The notes: generated by a model from the sequence alone, not told the origin. A stretch of DNA of 33,792 bases from Oricola cellulosilytica (GCF_019966575.1 NZ_JAINFK010000001.1:599734-633525), one strand, 5' to 3'. Numbered from the stretch's first letter, positions 1 through 8,786 are shown. A program made the numbers and translations.

Positions 1-641
1 AGAGTCAGTGTATCGCCGTTTGCAAAACTACCCTGTGTCCAGGTAAAGGCCGCCGAGGTGCTTGTGCCAGAGGTGCCACCATCGAGAAGGCCCTTGCCCG
101 TCGCGGAAGCATCGAAGAGGGCTATACCCGAAATTGCGACATCGACGGTGCCAATTGAGATTGCGCCCGCTGAATCACGGGTAAAGGAAGACACGATCGA
201 TGCAGAGGCGCTGTAGCTGGCCGCGCTGGAATCGACTGACAACCAGTTCGAGCCAGAGAATGTCGCTGCTGATGAAATGCCTTGGAGCTGCTCCTGAAGC
301 TGCGTGATCTCGGACTGAATCTTCGACCGGTCAACACCTGGCTGCTTGGCCGCCACGAGCTTCGTTTTGATGTCGTCTAGGACTTCCTTGGTCGCGTCCA
401 TGGCGGTGTACGCGACATCGACCGTCGCGGCGCCGAGGCCGAGAGCGTCCTGGACCGTGCCGAGGGCCTTGTTGTCGGAGCGCATGGTCGTCGCGATCGA
501 CCAGTAGGCTGCATTGTCGCTGGCGGTGTTGACTGCAAGGCCGGTCGAGATACGGGCCTGCGTCGTCTCGAGCGACTTGTTTGTCATGGCAAGCGACTTG
601 AGCGCCGTCATGGCAGATACGTTGGTATTGATACTGGACAT
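1..641 (-). CDS. fla: Flagellin, 3' end cut by window edge
   Basis: Filament subunit exported by the flagellar type III apparatus. The visible 213 codons begin MSSINTNVSAM and contain the classic N-terminal D0/D1 helix with the block TGLAVNTASDNAAYW, followed by a heptad-rich segment (KEVLDDIKTKLVAA) and a variable, Ser/Ala/Gly-rich outer domain (FTRDSAGAISIGTVDVAISG). The conserved C-terminal helix lies outside the window. The ATG at 641 is preceded by a good ribosome site (GGGAAGGGG about 6 nt upstream). The gene lies 212 bp downstream of fliP on the same strand, which is the place of flaA in rhizobial clusters, and its long leader suggests its own promoter. Rhizobia usually have several flagellins; which one this is cannot be told here. 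Confidence 0.95.
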   Translation of the reverse strand, partial: MSSINTNVSAMTALKSLAMTNKSLETTQARISTGLAVNTASDNAAYWSIATTMRSDNKALGTVQDALGLGAATVDVAYTAMDATKEVLDDIKTKLVAAKQPGVDRSKIQSEITQLQEQLQGISSAATFSGSNWLSVDSSAASYSASASIVSSFTRDSAGAISIGTVDVAISGIALFDASATGKGLLDGGTSGTSTSAAFTWTQGSFANGDTLT

Positions 642-730
642 AGTGTCCCCTTCCCAAACTCGTACAATGGAGGGACATTCCGGATCAGCCGGTACAGGGG
701 CCGGGCATCATGCCCCTATCAATAAGATAG
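642..730 (-). promoter_or_regulatory. Structured 5' leader of flagellin mRNA
   Basis: On the minus strand the DNA just before the flagellin start can form several short hairpins: CCGG/CCGG with a 5-nt loop (680-692), GGGCA/TGCCC with a 3-nt loop (703-715), and an alternative AGGGGC/GCCCCT stem (696-701 with 712-717). The last two use overlapping bases and cannot form together. A strong purine-rich ribosome site lies downstream. Flagellin leaders in alphaproteobacteria are known targets of post-transcriptional control (FlbT in Caulobacter), and I recall an Rfam motif named flg-Rhizobiales in flagellar leaders; a match is not verified. Confidence 0.45.
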
Positions 731-853
731 CCGCTGTCATCACGGCCAACCTGCCCGCAAAACATTAAAAAAGAATTGCTGGAAAATTTTACGAATTTTA
801 AACCGTATTTCTGGATGTTAAACTTGGTTTACGGTGGGTTAATCGTCCGGTAA
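731..853 (-). promoter_or_regulatory. AT-rich promoter region of flagellin gene
   Basis: This stretch between fliP and the flagellin leader is far richer in A/T than the flanking genes and holds no gene. On the minus strand it contains repeated TTAA/TAAA elements (around 782-845). It most likely carries the flagellin promoter. I could not assign a convincing sigma-28 or Rem-type site, so the exact start of transcription is open. Confidence 0.4.
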
Positions 854-1594
854 TCAAGACACTGAACGTACCATACTTCCAACAAGAACATTCCATCCAT
901 CAATCATCACAAAGAATAGAATCTTGAACGGAAGCGACACAACAGATGGCGGGAGCATCATCATGCCCATGGCCATGACGATCGTGGCCACGACAAGATC
1001 TATGACGAGAAGCGGCAAGACAACGAGGAAGCCAATCTCAAACCCGCGCCTGATTTCCGAGATCATGAAAGCGGGAACGACGATCCTGATATCGATTGTT
1101 TCATCGGTGACTACGTCTTGGCCCCGTTCGCGGGCAAGATCTGCGAAAAGTTCCAAATCCTGTTCGCGAACATTCTCCAGCATGAACTCCCGAAACGGTT
1201 GTGTGATGCGCGTGAATGCTTGCGATTCATCTATTTCCTGACTGAGCAGAGGCTGGACGCCGTCGCGCCAGGCACGATCGAAAACCGGCGACATCACATA
1301 AAACGTCATGAAGAGGGCCAGGCTGACCAGCACCAGGTTGGCAGGCGTCGTCTGGAGTCCAATTCCGGCACGCAATATTGAAAAGACAATGACGAAGCGG
1401 GTAAAGCTCGTCACCATTATAAGAAGGCCCGGCGCGACGGCCAAGACCGTCAAAAGCCCGAACAGCTGTATAATCAGTCCGCTGGTCTGGCCACTGAAGC
1501 CATCGGGGAAGCCCAGCCCCTGCTGGCCCTGGGCTACAGCTGGAAGGGTCAGGAAAAACATCCCGATGACGACGAGCGGAGTGAGTTTTCTCAT
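854..1594 (-). CDS. fliP: FliP, flagellar export gate core protein
   Basis: Inner-membrane core subunit of the flagellar type III export gate (FliP5-FliQ4-FliR1). The 246-aa product has a cleavable signal peptide (MRKLTPLVVIGMFFLTLPAV...), then a first hydrophobic block with the family signature TSFTRFVIVFSILRAGIGLQ around residues 62-81, a periplasmic segment, the block PAFMISEIRRGFEIGF near 175-190, and a Met-rich last segment (MGMMMLPPSVVSLP). Length is normal for the family. The start overlaps the fliL stop by 4 bp (ATGA), implying translational coupling. It is the last gene of the leftward operon before the flagellin gene. Confidence 0.97.
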   Translation of the reverse strand: MRKLTPLVVIGMFFLTLPAVAQGQQGLGFPDGFSGQTSGLIIQLFGLLTVLAVAPGLLIMVTSFTRFVIVFSILRAGIGLQTTPANLVLVSLALFMTFYVMSPVFDRAWRDGVQPLLSQEIDESQAFTRITQPFREFMLENVREQDLELFADLARERGQDVVTDETIDIRIVVPAFMISEIRRGFEIGFLVVLPLLVIDLVVATIVMAMGMMMLPPSVVSLPFKILFFVMIDGWNVLVGSMVRSVS

Positions 1595-2115
1595 TCGAGA
1601 ATCAGCGCCCGGACCAACACGCGTCGGACATGACCCTTGCTCCTGATCGCCGCCCGCTCCTGCAGATCGTCCATCAGATGCTGGTAACCGCTCCCGCCCC
1701 GCAGATTGTAAAGCCGCAGGGTCCTGACATAGGCAAGGATATCCTGATGTATTTCATCGGCCATCACGCGGTCGGCCTTGCCCTCGAATACAAGAGCAAG
1801 TTCCATTCGGATCCAGGCATCGTCCGGATCGGCCAGGTTGGTCGTGATTGTCGGAATATCGACGACTTCGATCGCGGGCTGCTGCGGCGTCTCATCGGCT
1901 TCCTGCACGTTTCCGTCCCCCTCGGCCCCAGCCGACTTGCCCTTCTCAGGAGCAGGGTCGGAAACAGAGAGCCCGACCGGATCGAGCAGCATCGAACTCA
2001 TCCCAAAGCCCGCTCCGGCGCCGACCAGGCTGATCACGACAAGCGTCACGATGAGGACGAGGGCAGAGGGCTCCTTCTTCTTCTCTTCCGGAGTATGCTC
2101 GATCAGGTCAACCAT
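1591..2115 (-). CDS. fliL: FliL, flagellar basal body-associated protein
   Basis: Single-pass inner-membrane protein that surrounds the MotA/MotB stator and supports torque. The 174-aa product has a short charged cytoplasmic N-terminus (MVDLIEHTPEEKKKEPS), one membrane helix at about residues 18-40, a Pro/Glu/Gly-rich linker with QEADETPQQP, and a C-terminal periplasmic stomatin-like FliL domain beginning near VVDIPTITTNLADPDD and ending in VRRVLVRALILE. Length is typical. It lies between flgH and fliP, overlapping fliP by 4 bp and 19 bp downstream of flgH. Confidence 0.93.
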   Translation of the reverse strand: MVDLIEHTPEEKKKEPSALVLIVTLVVISLVGAGAGFGMSSMLLDPVGLSVSDPAPEKGKSAGAEGDGNVQEADETPQQPAIEVVDIPTITTNLADPDDAWIRMELALVFEGKADRVMADEIHQDILAYVRTLRLYNLRGGSGYQHLMDDLQERAAIRSKGHVRRVLVRALILE

Positions 2116-2134
2116 GTGCTCGAATCATCGCCGG

Positions 2135-2839
2135 TCAAAACGGCAGGTACAGATCAAGCGCCTGCTGCCCGTATGGTGGTTGCTGGACTTCGGTGAGACG
2201 GCCCGTGCCGCCATAGGAAATACGGGCCTCGGCAATCCGGTCATAGGGGATCGTGTTGTGGGGCCCTATGTCATACGGGCGGACGATGCCGGTGATTGTC
2301 AGGACGCGCAGTTCCGCGTTCACACGCACCTCCTGCGTTCCCCGGATGAGCAGGTTTCCATTCGCAAGCTCCTCCACCACCACCGCGGCAATCGCAAGAT
2401 CGATTGTTTCCGCGCGCGCGGTGCCCCCGGACCCCGCGAAGTCGGTCGTCGAACCGAAATTTCCCGATGCGGTAAAGTCTCCCGAGGCCTCACCGGAACT
2501 GAAGGAACCGCCAAGTCCGAGCGACTTGTTGGCAATCCGAGATCGGTCGGTCTTGTTATCGACCTTTGCCCGGTCATTGATCTCGATATTGACGGTAACA
2601 ATGTCGCCCCGGCCCACCGCGCGGTGCGCGGTGAACAGGTTCGCCGCACCATCGTTCCAGGTCGAATATTTATGGACGGCCGGGCGATTCGGATACAGGC
2701 TCGGCTGCACAGCCAGCTGCTCCGGGGCAAGGTCGGCCCCGACCGGCGACAAGGCAGGTTCACGTCCGATCTGGCGCGGAGAAACACATCCGGCCAAACC
2801 GCTGATGATCATGATCAAAAATGCGGCACGGCGCATCAT
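2135..2839 (-). CDS. flgH: FlgH, L-ring lipoprotein
   Basis: Forms the outer-membrane L-ring bushing around the rod. The 234-aa product carries a lipoprotein signal with lipobox L-A-G-C and acylated Cys18. The mature part shows typical FlgH blocks: a DIVTVNIEINDRAKVDNKT segment near the middle, a Gly/Ser/Phe-rich linker, then a C-terminal beta region with GNLLIRGTQEVRVN, ITGIVRPYDI and ARISYGGTGRLTEVQQPPYG. It overlaps the motE stop by 4 bp. Its partner P-ring gene flgI lies two genes upstream in the same operon. Confidence 0.96.
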   Translation of the reverse strand: MMRRAAFLIMIISGLAGCVSPRQIGREPALSPVGADLAPEQLAVQPSLYPNRPAVHKYSTWNDGAANLFTAHRAVGRGDIVTVNIEINDRAKVDNKTDRSRIANKSLGLGGSFSSGEASGDFTASGNFGSTTDFAGSGGTARAETIDLAIAAVVVEELANGNLLIRGTQEVRVNAELRVLTITGIVRPYDIGPHNTIPYDRIAEARISYGGTGRLTEVQQPPYGQQALDLYLPF

Positions 2840-3372
2840 TGCACACTCCCGGTGGTGTCGCCCAACGCCGACATGATGACTGTCACCACGGCGGCCTGTT
2901 CCGCCGACATCTCGTTCAGGATCGTTCCGGCGGCCCGCGCGCTCAATTTGGTAAGGAGAGCGGCGGTCAACTCACCGGGCAGTTTTTCCATGCGCTGTGC
3001 GGCGGCATCGGGCCTCATCTTCGAATAAACCTCGACAAGACCTTCATTCGCGATCTTCGAGAAATTGTCCCGTTTCTCGGCCCATTCCTGCAGCTCCGCG
3101 CGTTTTTGCTCGAGGATCGCGATCTTTGCCTCGACCTCGCCACGCAGTTTCTCCAACTCCTCCTTCTGGATCGCGTATCGGCGTTCGCGAGCGGCATCGG
3201 CAATATTGGAGCAGAAACGACGGATATCATCGCTGTCGGCGGCGGGAGGCGGCTGGTCCAGAAGCGAAGGCAGGGTTGCCTGGGCCCGCACATCCACGGA
3301 AAGAATGGCAAGGACGCCGATGACCACGGCGAGACCCCCCGCCCCGCTTCCTGTTCGGCTCGGCAACGTCAT
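2836..3372 (-). CDS. motE: MotE-like periplasmic chaperone (MgtE-N fold)
   Basis: In Sinorhizobium meliloti, MotE is a periplasmic chaperone for the motility protein MotC, encoded between flgI and flgH, exactly the position seen here. The 178-aa product has an N-terminal hydrophobic signal segment (GGLAVVIGVLAILSVDVRA), a predicted coiled coil at about residues 60-110 (EELEKLRGEVEAKIAILEQK), and a C-terminal helical region resembling the MgtE N-domain (EVYSKMRPDAAAQRMEKLPG, ILNEMSAEQAA). It overlaps both neighbours by 4 bp. The name rests on synteny plus this architecture. motB and motC are not in the window. Confidence 0.85.
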   Translation of the reverse strand: MTLPSRTGSGAGGLAVVIGVLAILSVDVRAQATLPSLLDQPPPAADSDDIRRFCSNIADAARERRYAIQKEELEKLRGEVEAKIAILEQKRAELQEWAEKRDNFSKIANEGLVEVYSKMRPDAAAQRMEKLPGELTAALLTKLSARAAGTILNEMSAEQAAVVTVIMSALGDTTGSVQ

Positions 3373-4469
3373 TGCATCACCAGTTCGGCCTGCATCGCGC
3401 CGGCATTCTTTACGGCCTGCAGTATCGAGATGATGTCAGCCGGCCCGACACCGAGGCGGTTGAGACCCTCAACAACGGTGTGCAGATCCGTCCCGTCGAC
3501 GGTGCCGAGCTGGGTGCCGACCTCCGCTACGTCGACCTGCGTATTTGACTCCACTGCAGTTTCCCCGCGCGAGAACGGAAGCGGCTGGACCACGGTCGGC
3601 GTCTCGGTGACCCGGACGGTAAGCGTCCCATGACTGATGGCCACCTTCGAGATGCGGACATCCTGTCCGATCACAACCGTACCGGTGCTTTCGTCGAGGA
3701 CCACGCGCGCGGGCGTGTCCGTCATTACCGGAAGATTCTCGATGCTCGCCACAAACCGCGCGGCAGAAACTCCCTTAGGCTTGGTGATCGCGATGGTCCG
3801 CGAATCGATTTCCCGCGCGGGAGAAATGCCGTACTGGCTGGAGCCGTAAGCATTGATCGCATCCGTCACGGAGATTGCGGTCGAGAAATCCGGATTACGC
3901 AACTGCAGGGTCAGGACCTGTTCGTCCTTGAAATCTGCTTCAACTTCACGCTCGACGATGGCGCCGCCGGCGATACGTCCGGCCGTTGGCGTACCGCGTG
4001 ACACGGTCTCTGCGGCTCCCGCGGCCTCAAAGCCCGAGATCGACACCGGCCCCTGTGCGACAGCGTAAATCTCTCCGTTCGCAGCGCGAAGGGGCGTCAT
4101 GACCAGTTGGCCGCCGCGCAATGAAGACGCGTCACCGAGCGAGGACACGTTCACGTCTATGCGTGAGCCATGCCGTACAAAGGGAGGAAGATTGGCCGTT
4201 ACAATCACGGCGGCGATGTTCTTCAGACGGGCGCGGCCTTCCGTCGTGGCGATTCCCAGATTGTCCAGCATCGAGCGCATGGACTGCTCGGTGAACGGCG
4301 CGTTGCGCAGGCTGTCGCCGCTTCCCTGCAAGCCGACGACAAGACCGTACCCGACTAGCTGGTTGTCGCGTGCGCTCTGGAGGACGGCTATGTCCTTAAC
4401 CCGCGACTGGGCGAAGGCCGGCTGAGCAATGACCGCCAGCGCGAGAACGAGCGGACCGAGGAGCTTCAT
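3369..4469 (-). CDS. flgI: FlgI, P-ring protein
   Basis: Periplasmic protein that assembles into the P-ring around the rod, helped by FlgA. The 366-aa product has a Sec signal peptide ending near A-F-A-Q (residues 18-21), then the family signature RVKDIAVLQSARDNQLVGYG and VGLQGSGDSL, a block NIAAVIVTANLPPF, and the C-terminal LHTVVEGLNRLGVGPADIIS with ILQAVKNAGAMQAEL at the end. Length is normal. Both ends overlap neighbours by 4 bp (flgA and motE), so the run flgA-flgI-motE-flgH is translationally coupled. Confidence 0.97.
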   Translation of the reverse strand: MKLLGPLVLALAVIAQPAFAQSRVKDIAVLQSARDNQLVGYGLVVGLQGSGDSLRNAPFTEQSMRSMLDNLGIATTEGRARLKNIAAVIVTANLPPFVRHGSRIDVNVSSLGDASSLRGGQLVMTPLRAANGEIYAVAQGPVSISGFEAAGAAETVSRGTPTAGRIAGGAIVEREVEADFKDEQVLTLQLRNPDFSTAISVTDAINAYGSSQYGISPAREIDSRTIAITKPKGVSAARFVASIENLPVMTDTPARVVLDESTGTVVIGQDVRISKVAISHGTLTVRVTETPTVVQPLPFSRGETAVESNTQVDVAEVGTQLGTVDGTDLHTVVEGLNRLGVGPADIISILQAVKNAGAMQAELVMQ

Positions 4470-4936
4470 CTCGCCTCCACGACCACCGTTCCGTCAGCCG
4501 TGACGGTGCCGGTAATGGTCCGTCCGCTGATGGTGTTGCGAAGGCGGATCGGGTCCCCGTATCCGGCGGAGGAGAGTGCAACCGCGTCCATGGCGATCAC
4601 CAGGCCGCCTTGGCGGTAGTAGACGGTAGCCGGCTCGCCCGCCTCTACGGCATAAACCTCGCGGACGGCATCCGGCGGGATCAGGCGCTTCGGCAGAATG
4701 GTGCGCTGGGCGATCTTGCCAACGATCTCCCCGGCGTCGCGGACGACCTCCAGATCGTTGCGGAGCGGCTTGCGCAACCGGGTTTCGACGATTGCGTCTG
4801 CGGCCACGACCTGACCAGGATAAATCACCCGGCTGACGGTGAGCACGACGTTCGGGTCCTCCGATGCCGACACCGCCTGGGCCCAAAGCCAGAAGGCCGG
4901 AATGCACATTCCGGCAATGCGAGCCCACTTCATCAT
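4466..4936 (-). CDS. flgA: FlgA, P-ring assembly chaperone
   Basis: Periplasmic chaperone needed for polymerising FlgI. The 156-aa product starts with two Met codons and a Sec signal peptide ending near A-V-S-A, followed by a SAF-type domain (VIYPGQVVAADAIVETRLRK, GKIAQRTILPKRLIPPDAV) and a C-terminal FlgA/SAF part (YYRQGGLVIAMDAVALSSAG, ISGRTITGTVTADGTVVVEA). It is short, as in rhizobia, lacking the N-terminal extension of enterobacterial FlgA. It sits 4 bp after flgG and overlaps flgI. Confidence 0.93.
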   Translation of the reverse strand: MMKWARIAGMCIPAFWLWAQAVSASEDPNVVLTVSRVIYPGQVVAADAIVETRLRKPLRNDLEVVRDAGEIVGKIAQRTILPKRLIPPDAVREVYAVEAGEPATVYYRQGGLVIAMDAVALSSAGYGDPIRLRNTISGRTITGTVTADGTVVVEAR

Positions 4937-4940
4937 GGCG

Positions 4941-5729
4941 TTACCGCAATCCGGTCGAAACGACCGACGCCATCTGGTCAGCCGCCTGAATGACCTTGGA
5001 GTTCATTTCGTATCCGCGCTGCGCGGATATAAGCTCGGTGATCTCCTTTACGGGATCGACATTGGAAGCCTCTAGGTAGCCCTGTTGAATGGTCGCGAAG
5101 CCGGGATCTCCGGGAACGCCGTTGATCGCCGCGCCGGAAGCTTCGGTCTCCGCAAAAAGGTTGTTGCCGAGCGGCTTCAACCCGGCATCGTTGGCAAATG
5201 TCGCAAGGGTCAACTGACCCAGTTCCTGAAGCTCGATCTGGTCTTCCAGACGCGCGAAGACCTGGCCGGTCTGGTTGACGATCACCTCGACAGCACCCTC
5301 CGGAACAGTGATGTTGGGCGTGACGAGGAAGCCGTCCACGGTGACCATCTGCCCGAGGGCATTGGTGTTGAAAGCGCCGGCGCGCGTATAGACGGGCTCG
5401 TTCGCAGCCCCTTCGATCTGGAACCAGCCCTGTCCGGTCAGGGCCAGGTCGAACCGGTTGCCCGTGCTGGTCAGGGCGCCCTGAATATGCACGTTGCGAA
5501 TGGCGGCCGTCCGCACGCCCAATCCGACGTTCGCACCCTCGGGTATGATGTTCTGGTTGGCGCGGTTGGGTGTCCCCGCCAGCCTTTCAACCTGGTACAG
5601 AAGGTCGGAAAATTCCGCGCGTGCGCGCTTGAACCCGGTGGTGTTCACATTCGCGATATTGTTCGCGATGACCTCGAGATTCGTCTGCTGAGCGCTCATG
5701 CCGGTTGCGGCAATCGACAACGCCTTCAT
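4941..5729 (-). CDS. flgG: FlgG, distal rod protein
   Basis: Main subunit of the distal flagellar rod. The 262-aa product has the N-terminal rod signature [20 protein letters not shown] and the C-terminal coiled-coil signature [20 protein letters not shown] followed by [16 protein letters not shown]. Both helices pack in the D0 layer of the rod. Length matches the family (about 260). The central part contains the usual FlgG-specific region ([17 protein letters not shown]). It lies 10 bp downstream of fliE and 4 bp before flgA. Confidence 0.97.
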   Translation of the reverse strand: MKALSIAATGMSAQQTNLEVIANNIANVNTTGFKRARAEFSDLLYQVERLAGTPNRANQNIIPEGANVGLGVRTAAIRNVHIQGALTSTGNRFDLALTGQGWFQIEGAANEPVYTRAGAFNTNALGQMVTVDGFLVTPNITVPEGAVEVIVNQTGQVFARLEDQIELQELGQLTLATFANDAGLKPLGNNLFAETEASGAAINGVPGDPGFATIQQGYLEASNVDPVKEITELISAQRGYEMNSKVIQAADQMASVVSTGLR

Positions 5730-5739
5730 GGATATCTCC

Positions 5740-6057
5740 TTAAATCTGCATCCGGCTGACTTCGAGGAATGCGGTCACGATCTTGTCGCGGATGGCGATC
5801 GCCGCCTGAAGACTCTGTTCGGCGCTCATCACCGCATCGGTGACCTCGCGGATATCCGCTTCGCCACTGAGCGCCTTCAGGGAAAGCTGCTCGGCACCCT
5901 TCACGTTCGTCACCGCGTTTTCCGCCATTCCCTTCAGGGCTTCCGCGAAACCCGCTGCTCCGTCCGGCGTCGGCGCGACGGCGGCCGAGCGCCCGGCACT
6001 GCCGAAATCCGAGCTTTCGAGCGGGGGAATGCTGGACAGGGCAATATCGAGGGCCAT
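5740..6057 (-). CDS. fliE: FliE, rod/MS-ring junction protein
   Basis: Small helical protein that links the FliF MS-ring to the proximal rod. The 105-aa product has an Ala/Gly/Pro-rich N-terminus and the family's C-terminal helix pair: SFAEALKGM-like segment ([20 protein letters not shown]) and [20 protein letters not shown] with [13 protein letters not shown] at the end. Its ATG shares one base with the flgC stop (TAATG), so the two are coupled. The order flgB-flgC-fliE is conserved. Confidence 0.95.
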   Translation of the reverse strand: MALDIALSSIPPLESSDFGSAGRSAAVAPTPDGAAGFAEALKGMAENAVTNVKGAEQLSLKALSGEADIREVTDAVMSAEQSLQAAIAIRDKIVTAFLEVSRMQI

Positions 6058-6473
6058 TAGCGCGTCCTCATCAAGTCGATTGTCATGCTGATCAGGTCGC
6101 GCGCCTGCTTCAGCACCTGGAGGTTCGCCTGGTAGGAACGGTTGGCCTCGCGCATGTCCGCCATCTCGATGAGCACGTTCACGTTTGGCATCTTCACGAA
6201 CCCGTTCTCATCGGCGGCAGGATGTGCCGGATCGTGTTTTGTCGGGAAGGCCGTGTTGTCGGTTCGAACCGAGTTGACGCTTACCTTTGCAGCATTGCTG
6301 GCGCGGTCGAGTTCAGAACCGAAGGTGACAAGCTTTCGCTGGAACGGGTCCCCGCCGGGAATTTTCGCCGTGGACTGCGCGTTCGCGATGTTTTCGGAAA
6401 CCACGCGGAGCCGCGTCGTTTCCGCGTTGAGTCCCGATGCGGCCACCTTGATCGCTGTATCGAGAAAATCCAT
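6057..6473 (-). CDS. flgC: FlgC, proximal rod protein
   Basis: Proximal rod subunit. The 138-aa product shows the rod N-terminal motif [17 protein letters not shown] and the C-terminal block [20 protein letters not shown] followed by a terminal helix ([18 protein letters not shown]). Central residues PFQRKLVTF are typical of FlgC. Length agrees with the family. It starts 2 bp after the flgB stop and overlaps fliE by one base. Confidence 0.97.
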   Translation of the reverse strand: MDFLDTAIKVAASGLNAETTRLRVVSENIANAQSTAKIPGGDPFQRKLVTFGSELDRASNAAKVSVNSVRTDNTAFPTKHDPAHPAADENGFVKMPNVNVLIEMADMREANRSYQANLQVLKQARDLISMTIDLMRTR

Positions 6474-6475
6474 CG

Positions 6476-6853
6476 TTATGGCTTCGCTGTCATAAGGATC
6501 ATGCGGTGAAACGACGATACGATCGCGGTGTTGATCTCGAACGCGTGCCGAATCTCGCTCGACTTGACGAGTTCCTGTTCCATCGAAACGCGATTTCCAC
6601 TCGCCGAGACATCCGGGCCGCCCGTGTCGACTATCCGCATGGACGGCTCGCCGGGCTGCGTTCCAAAATGCGACGCGGCGGTCGCACCGATGCTGACCGA
6701 CCGGTTCGCGACAATTGCTTCAAAGGGCTCGACATCCATCGGGCGATATGCCGGCGCATGTGCATTGGCGATGTTGTTCGCAACCGTGGTCTGACGGAGC
6801 GAAAGCCATTTCGCTTGAGTCGTGGCCAATTGGAAAAGATTGACGGCTTCCAT
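6476..6853 (-). CDS. flgB: FlgB, proximal rod protein
   Basis: Proximal rod subunit adjoining FlgC and FliE. The 125-aa product contains the rod N-terminal motif [20 protein letters not shown] and a C-terminal helix ([20 protein letters not shown]) ahead of a short hydrophobic end. The central segment ([20 protein letters not shown]) is variable in this family. It is 68 bp downstream of the 163-aa protein gene, a gap without an obvious terminator, and starts the flgB-flgC-fliE-flgG rod block. Confidence 0.94.
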   Translation of the reverse strand: MEAVNLFQLATTQAKWLSLRQTTVANNIANAHAPAYRPMDVEPFEAIVANRSVSIGATAASHFGTQPGEPSMRIVDTGGPDVSASGNRVSMEQELVKSSEIRHAFEINTAIVSSFHRMILMTAKP

Positions 6854-6921
6854 GTCCTATCCCTTCAGTGGGGGAAAGACTATCGGCCGTTTCTTGCGTG
6901 TGCCTTGTGGGAGAGCCAGCC

Positions 6922-7413
6922 TCAGCGGACGCGTATCAGGCGCTTGTCGGACGTAACGATATGCCAGCCCTTCCCGTCCCGCTCGATTGCCTCGAGAGTC
7001 GTGCCATCGGGAAGCCTCGACTTGCGGGAGACCAGATAGACACCGTCCATGTCCCCGACGAGCGCGCGGCCGTCATGGACCGCAAAGAGCGTGAACGCGC
7101 GACCGTTGCCGGGAAACGGCTGGTCGGGATCGCCGGAAGCCCCTGCGTTCGGGTCGACCTTGCCGGTTGTGAGCCTGTCTACGCTTGCCGGAGGGGTATC
7201 CGCCCGTACGAACCGGCCGGTTTCAAACTCGAAAAGCGGCGTGCCCGATGAAGGCACGGCGTCCTCGTCCGGCGGGACAACGCCGCCACGCGAGAAGGCC
7301 ATTTCCGGCGGACCATAGGACTCGGGATTGAAATAGACATGCCACGGGAACAGTGCCGCAGCGGTTCCGATCAGCAGACCAACCACGCTCAACACATAGT
7401 CGACAGGTTTCAT
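6922..7413 (-). CDS. Conserved flagellar-cluster protein with one N-terminal membrane helix
   Basis: Not a named family to me. From the ATG at 7413 (MKPVDYVLSVVGLLIGTAAA) the product has 163 residues: one membrane helix at about 5-24, then a soluble, probably periplasmic part with a Pro/Gly-rich, low-complexity middle and a C-terminal domain of short beta strands (FTLFAVHDGRALVGDMDGVY, IERDGKGWHIVTSDKRLIRV). A longer start at 7464 would overlap the end of fliI by 29 bp and add a charged stretch before the helix; I prefer the shorter one. An unnamed gene occurs here, between fliI and flgB, in related rhizobial clusters, suggesting a basal-body role. Confidence 0.72.
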   Translation of the reverse strand: MKPVDYVLSVVGLLIGTAAALFPWHVYFNPESYGPPEMAFSRGGVVPPDEDAVPSSGTPLFEFETGRFVRADTPPASVDRLTTGKVDPNAGASGDPDQPFPGNGRAFTLFAVHDGRALVGDMDGVYLVSRKSRLPDGTTLEAIERDGKGWHIVTSDKRLIRVR

Positions 7414-7435
7414 GTCACGAAAATAGCCGCGACGG

Positions 7436-8782
7436 TTAATGAGGCTGGCTTTTCTCTTTGTCATGTCTCAGATGGTCCGCAAGTTGCGTGAATGGATCGC
7501 TTTGGGGTGGATCGGCGCGGGTCTGGGAGAGCGCCTCGTAAATTCGCGGGACAGCCATGACGGCCTGATCGAGTTCCGGGTTCGTGCCCTGCTGCCAGCC
7601 GCTCATCATGCGCAGATCGCGGGTCTCCTCGAACAGGGCGATCATCGAGCGCAGCTGGGAGACCAGCAAGGACTGCTCTTCTGTCCACGCCCGGGCGGCA
7701 AGCCTCGATACAGAGCCAAGCGGATCGACCGCCGGGAACCGACCTCTGTTGGCAATCGACCTCTGAAGCACGAGGTGCCCGTCGAGAATCCCCCGCAGGG
7801 TGTCGGCGACCGGGTCATTGTGGTCGTCGCCATCCACGAGAACGGTGACTATCGCCGTGATCGAACCGCAATCCGGTCCGCCGGGACCGGCACGCTCGAG
7901 AAGGCGCGGCAGGTCGGTGAAGACGGAGGCGGGGTAGCCGCGCGCCACGGGCGGCTCGCCGACCGAAATTGCGACCTCACGAAGCGCGTGCGCATAGCGC
8001 GTAACCGAGTCCAGGAGGAGGAGCACCCTCTTGCCGCGGTCACGAAACCATTCAGCGACTTCCATCGCGCACACAGGCGCCCGCCGGCGCATCGTGGCGC
8101 TCTCATCACTGGTGGCAACCACGGCCACCGACTTCTTCATTCCTTCCGGACCGAGTGTATCCTCGAGAAATTCGCGAACCTCCCGCGTCCGTTCGCCGAC
8201 CAGCGAGACAACCACGGCGTCAAACGCTTCGGCGCGGGCAAGCATCGCGAGAAGCGTAGACTTGCCGACCCCCGAACCCGCAAAGACACCGAAGCGCTGA
8301 CCAATGCAAAGCGGAGTGAAGATGTCTATCACGCGAACGCCGGTTCTGAACGGCTCGTCGATTCGCGCGCGCATCATCGCCGGGCGTTTTATTGCGGCGA
8401 CGGGCGGTTCCGTCGGCACGGCCAGCGGCCCCTTGCCGTCGACCGGCTCACCGATTGCGTTGACCACGCGGCCAAGCCAGCGCTCGTCCGGCCGGGCCCG
8501 CCCGCTCCCCCGATGGATCACGGCATCGTTGATGGAAAGCGGACGGCCACCTTCGCAAGGCGCGACCAGAATACGGTCCGGTTCGATCTGAACGACCTCT
8601 CCCCGCCCTCTGCCTTCACCCTCGCCAAGCGATACGAAATCGCCGAGGGCCGCATGGTCGGAAAGGCCTTTTGCGATGACGACATTGGGATGTATCGCTA
8701 CGACGGTGCCGCCCCGCAGTATGGGGTCGCGTTCGATTCCAGCCGCGTCGATCGCGCGCCGCATTCGCGCCAAGGCATTCAT
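7436..8782 (-). CDS. fliI: FliI, flagellar export ATPase
   Basis: Cytoplasmic hexameric ATPase that releases substrates from chaperones for flagellar type III export, related to F1-ATPase beta. The 448-aa product has Walker A GSGVGKST at residues 169-176, Walker B RVLLLLDS with Asp258, the family block VSLVGERTREVREFLED and the conserved DPVADTLRGILDGHLVL. The N-terminal beta-barrel domain is present (residues about 20-120). Length is normal. It is 5 bp downstream of flgF. fliH was not recognised in the window. Confidence 0.97.
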   Translation of the reverse strand: MNALARMRRAIDAAGIERDPILRGGTVVAIHPNVVIAKGLSDHAALGDFVSLGEGEGRGRGEVVQIEPDRILVAPCEGGRPLSINDAVIHRGSGRARPDERWLGRVVNAIGEPVDGKGPLAVPTEPPVAAIKRPAMMRARIDEPFRTGVRVIDIFTPLCIGQRFGVFAGSGVGKSTLLAMLARAEAFDAVVVSLVGERTREVREFLEDTLGPEGMKKSVAVVATSDESATMRRRAPVCAMEVAEWFRDRGKRVLLLLDSVTRYAHALREVAISVGEPPVARGYPASVFTDLPRLLERAGPGGPDCGSITAIVTVLVDGDDHNDPVADTLRGILDGHLVLQRSIANRGRFPAVDPLGSVSRLAARAWTEEQSLLVSQLRSMIALFEETRDLRMMSGWQQGTNPELDQAVMAVPRIYEALSQTRADPPQSDPFTQLADHLRHDKEKSQPH

Positions 8783-8786
8783 GCCG

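Noticed and set aside
782-845. CtrA or sigma-28 site before the flagellin gene
   Set aside because: TTAA/TAAA elements are present but none fits the full consensus with right spacing.
1778-3028. Long plus-strand open frame (416 codons) opposite fliL/flgH
   Set aside because: It is antisense to clear flagellar genes, is Arg/Ser-rich with no domain, and arises from the codon bias of GC-rich DNA.
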